From Apoderus coryli (lineage: Eukaryota; Arthropoda; Insecta; Coleoptera; Attelabidae), in assembly GCA_911728435.2 (NCBI GenBank), contig OU452198.1, positions 15,906,001-15,970,000 on the forward strand: DNA of 64,000 bases. Reading direction: 5' to 3'. The stretch's first letter is position 1. Each line of letters opens with the position of its first letter. Below, piece after piece: positions 20,332 through 29,337 of this stretch. The notes beneath the pieces are model-generated. The model was not told where the DNA came from. It saw only the letters and a list, made by a program, of their open reading frames with translations, and searched no databases. Both the position numbers and the translations under genes were made by a program.

Positions 20332-23172
20332 ATGTTGTCTTTCTGTCATGTAAATGTTAGATCACTGCTGCATAATTTTCAAAAACTCATATATCATATC
20401 ACCACGTTCAGTTACGATGTCATTGGAGTTACAGAAAGCTGGTTACACAGTGCCATACTGGATGACTCTGTTAGTATTCCGGGGTACACACTGGTAAGAC
20501 GGGACCGTGGGTCTCGGGGAGGTGGGATTGTGATTTATGTAAGGCATAATCTTGAGTACTCTGTGGTTTTTCAAGAATGTAATATCTTCATCGAGAACCT
20601 GTGGATAAAAATCAAAGTGTCTACAATCGAAATTTTAATCGGCATTATATATAGACCACCAAACAGCGACCTTAATGATTTTCTGTGTTACTTTGAGGAC
20701 AATCTGATTAATTTTTATTCTGTCTATGACAATATCATATGCTCTGGAGACTTCAATATTGATATGTATAAGGTTGAGAACCAATCTACACAAAACTTAT
20801 GTAATATAACAAAAACCTTTAATCTTGAACAACTTATTGTGGACCCTACCCGAATTGGCAACACAAATATGTCCCTGTTAGACTTAATATTTTGTAATAT
20901 CGAGAACGTCCTGGAAAGTGGAAGTAGGGATGCAGATATCGCTGATCACCTTTTGGTGTATTGTAAAATAGGGATTCAAATGAAAAGGGTAGCATCTAAT
21001 TATGATTTCAGATATAGACCACTCAGACACATGGACCTTCCACATTTCGAACATGATCTGACACAATTACCATGGCACTCACTTTATACGCTTACTACAG
21101 CCAACGATAAAGTAACATTTTTCTCCAACCAGATTCTTAGTATTTTTGATAAGCACGCGCCAACGCAAACTGTTAAGGGAAAGAAAAAACCGTACTGCCC
21201 ATGGATTACAGACAACATAAGGTTAATGCAAAGACTGCGTAACAGAGCACTAAATAAATTTCGAAAAACTAAAAGTTCGGGGCATTTTGAGTACTACAAG
21301 CAATTAAGAAATTTGACAACTGCAGCTATACGTGCCGAAAAGAAGGCATATCTCAACTACAGGTTTAGGAATGCTGATCGGGGCGAAATGTGGAAGGAGC
21401 TAAAACGATTGAGCATTCATAATAAGCCAGATAAAAGCCTGCCAGATAAACTGAATAATGTGGAAGCTTTAAATCAATATTTTGTAGACTCTGTCAAAAA
21501 TAATAGCTCCCCTAGCAACGATATTCTGGATTTTTACAGAAATAATAAGATTGGTACTAACACTTTTCAGTTTAATTTGACATCTGAGGAAACCATACTC
21601 TCTATAGTAAATAAAATAAAATCAAAAGCATTTGGCTCAGATCAAATTAATATCACACTTATCCGTCTATGTTGTCCTTTTATAATTAAGCACTTAACAC
21701 ATATTATTAATACATGTCTTTCTCAATCGGTGTTTCCCGACTTCTGGAAGACTGCCAAAGTTACGCCGATACCAAAGGTGACAAATCCAGCTACATTTGG
21801 AGATGTCCGGTGTGTTTCTGTACTCCCGGCATTGTCGAAAATATTAGAAAAGGTAATGGAGGTGCAGATTGTTGATTATTTAGAAACTAACAAGCTAATA
21901 TGTCCATTACAATCAGGGTTTAGAAAGGGTTACGGCTGTGCGGCCGCACTATCCAAGGTGACGGATGATATATTTCGCTCTCTTGATGAAAATAAAGCAA
22001 CCATACTGGTTCTTCTTGACTATACAAAAGCATTTGACATGATCAACCATAAGATTTTAATCTCAATGCTACAATATTTTGGTTTTAGCACAGATGCTGC
22101 AAGCCTAATTAAATCCTTTTTAAACAATAGAAGCCAACGAGTATATATTAAAAACAATATGTCTAATAGTTTGAAAATTGAAAGTGGGGTCCCTCAAGGA
22201 AGTATACTTGCTCCGATTCTGTACACAATGTATACGACAAACTTTGTTCAAAATCTGAAATACTCTGAATATCATATGTATGCTGACGATACACAAATTT
22301 ATAAGGCTTTTAGCCCAGCGGACATGCATACGGCTGCTGAGCAGATCAATAAGGACCTACAGGGTCTTTTAGAAGTCTCCGATAACCACTTGCTTAAATT
22401 GAATCCAAAAAAAACCGTATGTCTTCTATTTTCCAACAATAACGTAAGGGATGAAATTCTGAATAATATTACGATTAAGATCAATTCTGAACAAATACCA
22501 TTTAAAAACTTTTCAAAAAATTTAGGGCTGATCATGGACAATAAGTTGAGGTTCAAAGAGCATGTCACAACAAAACTAAGGATTGCCTATGGGTCCTTGA
22601 AAAGAATTTACTCGCAGAGACATTTTTTAAGTGTGAAAGTTAAAGCATCTCTTTGCGATATGCTCGTATTGTCGCATTTCGGTTTCTGTGACAATGTGTA
22701 TGGCCCCTGTCTTGACAGTGTGGACACTAGGCGTATTCAGAAAGTTCAGAACTCCTGTTTGAGATTGATTTATGGCATCAGGAGAAGACAAAGAATATCT
22801 CATAAACTAGAAGAAGTAGGTTGGCTTAATATGTACAATCGACGTATGGTTCATGCGGCTAGTTTTTATTATAGAATTTTAAAGTTTCGCACTCCTCCAT
22901 ACCTCCATCAAAAAATAGTTTTTCGAACTGATGTTCATAATTTAAACATAAGGCGAAGGAACCTTTTAACGATTCCAGCTCATAAAAAACAAATTTTCAA
23001 ACGGTCTTTTTCTTACACGACTGCATCATTAATAAATAAATTACAGGTTAAAGATTTCTCTTCTTCGGTGATGACGTTTGCAAAAACAATCAAAAATAGT
23101 TTAAAAAGAAATAATTTCAACACGGGTGTTCCAAGATATTCAAATTTTTGGCAGGATCACGAGGAAAGCTAA
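20332..23172 (+). CDS. LINE ORF2: endonuclease plus reverse transcriptase
   Basis: 946 residues from an ATG. An APE-type endonuclease occupies about 1-220: HVNVRSL, GVTESWL (catalytic Glu), GDFNIDM and the terminal ADHLLVY (Asp-His). The RT occupies about 460-740: LLDYTKAFDMINH (motif A), SGVPQGSILAPILY (B) and MYADDTQIY (C). The thumb and a C-terminal region follow. It would nick the target and reverse-transcribe element RNA there. One oddity is that the usual RPIS in the fingers reads RCVS (DVRCVSVLPALSK), which may reduce activity. No stop codons or frameshifts are seen. It resembles the 29338 protein throughout. Confidence 0.92.
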   Translation: MLSFCHVNVRSLLHNFQKLIYHITTFSYDVIGVTESWLHSAILDDSVSIPGYTLVRRDRGSRGGGIVIYVRHNLEYSVVFQECNIFIENLWIKIKVSTIEILIGIIYRPPNSDLNDFLCYFEDNLINFYSVYDNIICSGDFNIDMYKVENQSTQNLCNITKTFNLEQLIVDPTRIGNTNMSLLDLIFCNIENVLESGSRDADIADHLLVYCKIGIQMKRVASNYDFRYRPLRHMDLPHFEHDLTQLPWHSLYTLTTANDKVTFFSNQILSIFDKHAPTQTVKGKKKPYCPWITDNIRLMQRLRNRALNKFRKTKSSGHFEYYKQLRNLTTAAIRAEKKAYLNYRFRNADRGEMWKELKRLSIHNKPDKSLPDKLNNVEALNQYFVDSVKNNSSPSNDILDFYRNNKIGTNTFQFNLTSEETILSIVNKIKSKAFGSDQINITLIRLCCPFIIKHLTHIINTCLSQSVFPDFWKTAKVTPIPKVTNPATFGDVRCVSVLPALSKILEKVMEVQIVDYLETNKLICPLQSGFRKGYGCAAALSKVTDDIFRSLDENKATILVLLDYTKAFDMINHKILISMLQYFGFSTDAASLIKSFLNNRSQRVYIKNNMSNSLKIESGVPQGSILAPILYTMYTTNFVQNLKYSEYHMYADDTQIYKAFSPADMHTAAEQINKDLQGLLEVSDNHLLKLNPKKTVCLLFSNNNVRDEILNNITIKINSEQIPFKNFSKNLGLIMDNKLRFKEHVTTKLRIAYGSLKRIYSQRHFLSVKVKASLCDMLVLSHFGFCDNVYGPCLDSVDTRRIQKVQNSCLRLIYGIRRRQRISHKLEEVGWLNMYNRRMVHAASFYYRILKFRTPPYLHQKIVFRTDVHNLNIRRRNLLTIPAHKKQIFKRSFSYTTASLINKLQVKDFSSSVMTFAKTIKNSLKRNNFNTGVPRYSNFWQDHEES

Positions 23173-23182
23173 CGGCGGTAGA

Positions 23183-23236
<54 letters not shown>

Positions 23237-23739
23237 TTTTTTTGTTTTTTGGGTTGTTATAAGATTGTGTGTTTTAAATAAAATGTATTCGATATTTATT
23301 AAGTGGAGATATCATCAAAAAAATCTAATGTAATATAATTAATTATTGCTCTATCAATTTTTCATAGTTCTATTATTATGTTAGGCTACAACAGCACTCA
23401 ACTGTGTTGAGAAGCTGCATCTAATGCCTTTTAGTTCAGTAAGGTACTCGTATAGGGTATTGTTTATAGTTATTGTTAATTATTGTTTCTTTATCTGAGC
23501 TAATAAACGTTTTATTATTATTATTACATCCGTTGGTTGCTTGATTTTAATTTTTATACGATACGTACATTTACAATATGAATTTAATATCTAACATATA
23601 TGTTTTTCAAATGGAGGTATTAAATATGTATCAAAGTGTCATGATCCTCCTGTTTCTGTGGATCCCTATCATCCAGCACTAGACATAAGTTTTCAGTATC
23701 GTAAAATAAAAATACTAAATTCAAAAAATAAAAAATAAA

Positions 23740-25870
23740 AAATTTGAACCTTAAAGGTGCTGATTATGTTCAAATAAATGCGGAGCTTTCAGAGGTGGAT
23801 TGGGTTGATCTATTTGCCGAGCGTGATGTTGACACATGTGTTCAGATTTTTAGCAATGTGCTACATACAGTCATAACTAATAATGTTCCTATATTCAAAA
23901 CAAGGGGCAGTTTCCCCCCATATTTTACACACGAAACTATTAATATACTCTCTGAAAAGAATAAGTATCATAAAAGATTTAAAGTGTATAAAAACGAATA
24001 TTATCGTAATATATTTGTTTCGCTGCGTAAGCGATCTAAACAATTAATCCGAAGGGATTTTCAGGCATTTATCAATCAAACGGAGTCTAACATTCGCTTG
24101 GACAGCAATAAGTTTTGGAACTACATAAAAAATAGAAGAAATAGTTCTACTGCAATTCCTTCCAATATGTTTTTTAATGATTCTGTGGCCGAAAATGGTC
24201 AAGATGTGGCGGATTTGTTCGCGAGTTATTTTCAGAGTGTTTATGTTCAACCTTTGCTTGTAGTGAGTACTCCGCGCTGCCTCATAGTGTAGACAGTTAT
24301 CACCTCGAGATAACAAGAGAACAAATTTTAACTACAATAAATGCTTTAAACATAAAAAAAGGTTCGGGACCAGATAAAATACCAGCGATTTTTATACAAA
24401 ATTGCGTAGAAAGTTTGCTAAATCCACTATTTTTAATTTATAACAAATCACTGACATATGGAAAATTTCCAAAATTATGGAAAACATCTTTTATAATTCC
24501 TTTGCATAAAAATGGTGACCGCCATAACATAAAAAATTATAGACCTATATCGAAATTAGTAATTTTTGGTAAAGTATTTGAAAAAATTGTTCACTCCATC
24601 ATATTTGAACAAACACACCACGTTATAATAAAAGAACAACATGGATTCATACCAAAGCGGTCGGTAGAGACAAATTTAGTGGATTTTACAGAATACGTTG
24701 TCAGTAAGATGGACAGTAGAGTGCACGTAGATGCAGTATATACTGATTTCAGTAAGGCGTTCGACAAGATAGATCACAGGATTCTTGTTCGTCGCCTCAT
24801 TGAGATCGGGTTGCCTTCTTTGCTAGTGAGATGGATATGGTCGTATATTACACAACGTACACAGTCTGTGTTTGTTAACAATTATGAATCCGCCTCATTC
24901 AGTGTCCCTTCTGGGGTACCTCAGGGAAGTCACTTAGGCCCACTTCTGTTTATTCTGTACATAAATGATATAAAATATTGTTTCGGGTACTCTGAATTTA
25001 AGCTATTTGCGGACGATTTAAAGATTTATTTTCGAATAACTTCACTGAGTGACTGTCAGAGGTTGCAAACGATTTAAATAATCTGTTCGAATATTGTTCC
25101 CAAAGGAGTTTGTTTTTGAATCTCGAAAAGTGCTTTTCTCTTAGTTTTACTCAAAACAGGGAGGGTTTTAGATACGAATATAAATTAGATAATTTTATAC
25201 TGGAACGGGTATCAGAGACAAAGGATCTAGGTGTAATCATGGACTCGAAAATGATGTTTAAGAATCACATAGAAAAACTAATCAACTCTTCGAATAAACT
25301 GCTTGGTTTCGTGGTGAGAAATAGCAAATCCTTTAAGCATCCTAAAATTTTATTGAAATTATACTATGCATTTGTACATGGCAAGTTGACTTTTGCTACA
25401 ACAGTCTGGAACCCCCTATATTTAATATATAAGCAGAGATTGGAGAGCATTCAACATAAATTTCTTAGATACTTAAGTTTTAAGTCAAATATAATTCTGC
25501 AAAGAGGTAATTATGAACCTATTATGCGCAGGTATAGTATTTTGTCATTGGAAAACAGAAGAAAGGTGTCCGATCTGATATTTGTGTTTAAAATTCTGAA
25601 TGGATTGCGCGTATGTTGAGGTCACATGAAATCTTTGCAATTCCTTTTAGGAGAACAAAGTCGGGAAAGAATTCGCCTATCTGTCGCATTTTGCGAACAT
25701 GTTATTTGTATCCTGCTGACATAGACTTGTTTGACATATCCTTGGCTCGGTTTAAGTCGTTTGTGAGGGGTCTGTTTATGTAGGTGGTTTTTTGTTTTGT
25801 TTTTCTCTTTATTGGGTAGTATTGTGTTTATTTAATGTAATATTTAGGCTTAAGTAAATAAATTCTTCAT
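23740..25870 (+). pseudogene. 5'-truncated, frameshifted jockey-like LINE
   Basis: Three frames cover ORF2 downstream of the endonuclease. 23744-24292 is the linker (FPPYFTHETINILSEKNKYH). The RT starts around 24300 and is open in 24415-25077 (FPKLWKTSFIIPLHKNGDRH, YTDFSKAFDKIDH, SGVPQGSHLGPLLF, FADDLKIYF). The thumb is in 25110-25619, and the last part is shifted again (about 25620-25780). There are at least three breaks. It follows the 18990-23530 element directly in the same orientation. The 3' end is uncertain, near an AAATAAAT string at about 25855 or 25985. Confidence 0.87.
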
Positions 25871-26410
25871 TTTATGTATATGTTAAATTATTTTTTTTTT
25901 GATAAATACATTCGTCAGAAGCTTGTATTATATTGTGAATACTGTTGTGGATTCTTTTGTAATCTGTTTGTATTCCTAATGGTAAATAAATAAATAATGT
26001 AGTTTATTACTTAAATCATAACAACATTTTCTTAGAAGGAAGTTTTTTACACATCTTACTTTCATTGATTGATCTTTTCTGTAAGTTTTGGGTTATAAAG
26101 CAACCACTGAACTGAATAAAATAGTTTTTAAGTAGATACACGTTTACTTTTGTTGAAATGGCGTTATTAGCCGGGCGTCCCGCCACACTACCAATGCAAG
26201 AACGCATTTATATCATAACAAAAATCTGTCTATATAATTTAGCACAAAGCTTGTGATGCCATCCTAAGATCCTATCCCAAGAATTTGGCAGGTTCCGATC
26301 TGGTGAAAAACTAATCTTAGTTCAAATCTATTGACTACGTTTTGCTTTTTATTTTAAGTCTATTGGCCGAAAATCAAATTCTTCAGCGTCCGAATATTCG
26401 TCATTAACAG
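25871..26410. other. Intronic stretch with no recognised feature
   Basis: AT-rich intron sequence of the Syb gene. I find no supported coding frame or repeat boundary. Confidence 0.4.
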
Positions 26411-26510
26411 ATTTAGGACCTTTCATCAAAGTGATATCGTCCGCGAAAAGTATACCCTTACCCTTATTTTCAATAGTACTTCGTAGATCGCTACCATGGG
26501 GAACTCCAAA
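26410..26510 (-). pseudogene. Short RT fragment (LINE)
   Basis: On the minus strand GVPHGSDLRS is followed by GKGILFADDITLM, recognisable as collapsed motif B and motif C of a LINE reverse transcriptase with the intervening segment shortened. The surrounding sequence gives no further alignment. Confidence 0.45.
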
Positions 26511-26628
26511 TTTAATTCTTGCCAATTGAGAGTTGTTAATATAATAATAGCTAATATATATTTTTTTAGTTTATTTATTTATTTTCCCGAAAACAAGAAA
26601 TCAATACAAAAATATAAATGTATATATG

Positions 26629-26676
26629 CAGGGAGGTCCATTAGTGTGTGGGCGGAAGATATCTCAAGATCTATAA
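26629..26676 (+). repeat. Fragment of the 49929-type TIR element end
   Basis: CAGGGAGGTCCATTAGTGTG followed by GGCGGAAGATATCTCAAGAT matches the left terminus of the elements at 49929 and 55207. It is cut short by the (ATT)n end of the minus-strand LINE at 26677, consistent with a LINE landing in a TIR element. The other half is not seen on the far side of the LINE. Confidence 0.7.
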
Positions 26677-28060
26677 TAATAATAATCTTTATTATGTCTA
26701 ACAGGCTTACGCGCAATTACAAGACAAAACATATTATGCATAAATTATCCAGAAATATCAAAAAAAAACACAAAAATACAAAAAAATATATATGACAATG
26801 GTATAAATTAATTATTATAAATTAAATTAAATACACGTGAAAGATTAGAACCGTCATCAACAGCAATGATACAGAAAAACATCTACAAATGGACTGACCT
26901 TAAATACTCTCCTAGTTCCCGTTTAAAGGAGGAAACACTTCCGCCGAAATAATTTACATGTCTATTTAAGAACCAACCGTTACATAGCGTGCAAGCCCTT
27001 GTCAGTGGTGTTTTCCCTTCATAATTGTGGCGAAATCGGCGTGGTTGAAATAAATAGGGGTTACGAGAATGGTATTGAGGGGCGTTAAAATTTAATTGCG
27101 AAAGAAGTCGGGGGCAGTCAATCAGAGAATTGATCAGTTTAAATAGAAATAGTTGATAACTGAACACTCGCCGGAATTCGAGAGAATCGACATTAAATCT
27201 GTCGAGCAGCTGTCTATGTTCGATACCTCGTGAAGGAAAATGACCATCAATTCTATAACAAAGATGCTTTAAAAATTTGCGTTGTATTTTCTCAAGTTTT
27301 AGGTTAGGTTAGTTTGGGTCTTGTATATAGGAGACCATACAATTGAGGCATATTCAAGCTTGCATAGTAAAGGGCGATAAGACAATCGATGTCCTCAAAT
27401 CCCGAAGTAACTCTCAGTATAAATCCCAAATTACGCAGAGCACAGCCACATATATCCGTTATATGATCATTGAACGATAGATCAGAATCCACTGTTATCC
27501 CAAGATCCCTGGTAAGCACACATCTAGCTAAGGAAGCACCGTATATCTGATAATCGAATTCATGTGGACTATGGCATTTAGACATTGTTAAACATTTGCA
27601 TTTGCTGATATTCAGTGGTAGATTGTTTTCCACACACCATTCTGCCAAAACATTCAGATCGCTCTGTAGAGCTTTACAATCGGAAGGTTCTGAGATAGTC
27701 CGAAATACCTTCAAATCATCCGCGAATAACAGACATTGACTCGTGAACAATGTCGTTAATGTACACGGCAAAAATCAGTGGCGCCAGGTTACTTCCCTGT
27801 GGAGCACCGCTAGTGACCACGAACTCAGGAGATCTAAAGCCACCATACTCAACAAACTGGCGTCTATTTGATAAATATGAGTCAAAGAGAGTTACTAGGC
27901 TCTAATGGAATCCAATCCCGTTCATTTTATTTTTTATTACATTGTGGTTAAGCTTGTCAAAAGCCTTCGAAAAATGTATAGGCAACATCGACCTGTTTGC
28001 CCAAACCAACAGCAGGAATTGCCGCCTGTAGGAATTCAACAAATAAAAATGGCGATTGTT
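26677..28060 (-). pseudogene. 5'-truncated jockey-like LINE, minus strand
   Basis: The 3' end (plus-strand left) is (AAT)n, then CTTTATTATGTCTAACAGGC, the same terminus as the copies ending at 4634 and 63251. Minus-strand frames give FSKAFDKLNH (about 27960), SGAPQGSNLAPL (about 27800), LLFADDLKVFR (about 27730), thumb and tail (to 26883). Several frameshifts and stops occur, including within motif A. The match fades out near 28060-28100, head-to-head with the 5' side of the intact LINE that follows. Confidence 0.85.
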
Positions 28061-28329
28061 GTTGTTGTTTATTTTGCTCTCTAAAATATTAATAAAAATT
28101 GTCGATAATATTTGATCATTAAATTTGTGTTTGGTATCTCCGGATTGCAAAAAAAGTGAGCTGTCCGTTGATCATATTATAATAACATTATTAGTGTTCT
28201 TTACGTGAATTTGAATAAAGTTTGTCTGGTTTTGATTCGATAAAAAGAGAAAGGAATCGGAACAAAAAAATTGTTCGGGCGTATACAGTTTGAGCCACAA
28301 AACCGCGCGTTGTGTGTTTTCTGTTTGCA

Positions 28330-29268
28330 ATGACTCGCAAAAAGTGTGTAGCGTGTGTTCGTTGCAACAAAAACGTTACCAAGACACAGTATAGTATAAA
28401 GTGCCAGGGAGACTGTGGTCAGTACTTCCATAAGAGTTGTACAGCGCTTTCGAACGAAGAATTTGCATCCTACGAGAAGATGACCAGTGATAGAAAGTGG
28501 CTCTGTCCAGTGTGTATATCTACAGATGATGACGATGATGATTTGGAGGAGATTGATGAAACTACCCCCGTCCAAAGCCCGTCATCCGCGAATCTAAAGG
28601 TGCAGGATGTTATGCAAATGTTTACTAGAAGGTTTGATGAATTTGAAAAATCATTAAATTTTAAATGGGAGATAATTGAAGATATTAGTAAGACGTTAAA
28701 AGAGTTGCGAGACGAGAATGTAATGTTGAAGAAAGAAAATAATACAATGAAAGTCAAGATACGACAGTTAGAACAAGATATCAACGGAATTAAGAACAAA
28801 GTTAATAAGGAGGAGCTAGAAGAAAAAAAGAAACAGCTGGTTATTTATGGGTTAAACAGCTATGTGGACCCTGTCAATGACGTTGTTAAAGTTTGTAAGA
28901 AATTAAATATAGAGGTTCAGCGTCAGGATTTTCATGCCAAAGTCTTACCTAGTAAGAAACAATGTAAACCTATTCTAGTAACTCTCAAATCGTCAGAAAA
29001 ACGCGATGAAATATTAAAAGCAAGAAGAGAGAAGGGTTCTTTGGAAACAACTGAGTGTGACATGGACGGTGATAGAAGTAAGATTTATATTAATGAAGCT
29101 ACCGATAAAATTATAAGACAGTTATTTTCGTTTGCTAAAAAACTTCGTGACAAGGGCTATAAGTATTTGTGGTGCAGAAACAACCAGGTATACGCGAGGG
29201 AAAGGGAGGGTGCCATCGCCATTCGAATTCGGGATGTGAGTCACGTTGATGAATTGTTTAAATTGTAA
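28330..29268 (+). CDS. LINE ORF1 protein with PHD finger, coiled coil and RRM-like core
   Basis: 312 residues from the ATG at 28330. Residues 6-58 form a C4HC3 PHD-type zinc finger (CVACVRC, KCQGDCGQYFHKSC, WLCPVC). An acidic stretch with five or more Asp follows (TDDDDDDLEEIDE). Residues about 95-165 are coiled coil (LRDENVMLKKENNTMKVKIR). The region after EEKKKQLVIYGLNSY resembles the RRM-like and C-terminal fold of ORF1 proteins. PHD-bearing ORF1 proteins are known in CR1-like and related LINE clades. The domain may contact chromatin or zinc-stabilise the multimer (inference). Confidence 0.85.
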   Translation: MTRKKCVACVRCNKNVTKTQYSIKCQGDCGQYFHKSCTALSNEEFASYEKMTSDRKWLCPVCISTDDDDDDLEEIDETTPVQSPSSANLKVQDVMQMFTRRFDEFEKSLNFKWEIIEDISKTLKELRDENVMLKKENNTMKVKIRQLEQDINGIKNKVNKEELEEKKKQLVIYGLNSYVDPVNDVVKVCKKLNIEVQRQDFHAKVLPSKKQCKPILVTLKSSEKRDEILKARREKGSLETTECDMDGDRSKIYINEATDKIIRQLFSFAKKLRDKGYKYLWCRNNQVYAREREGAIAIRIRDVSHVDELFKL

Positions 29269-29337
29269 TGTAGTTTTTAGGCTTACTTTTTTTTTTTGTG
29301 AATTTCTGGTATATTTGTTATTTTTTTTTTTTTTGCA

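Larger units (their letters stand above)
18990..23530 (+). mobile_element. Near-complete jockey-like LINE with both ORFs open
   Basis: ORF1 (19018-19887) and ORF2 (20332-23172) are both open. The 3' UTR contains an A47-T11 tract (23186-23243) and ends with AATAAACG and a short (ATT)n at about 23505-23528. The 5' boundary is not defined; I see no obvious target duplication. The element lies antisense inside the long Syb intron. Confidence 0.85.
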
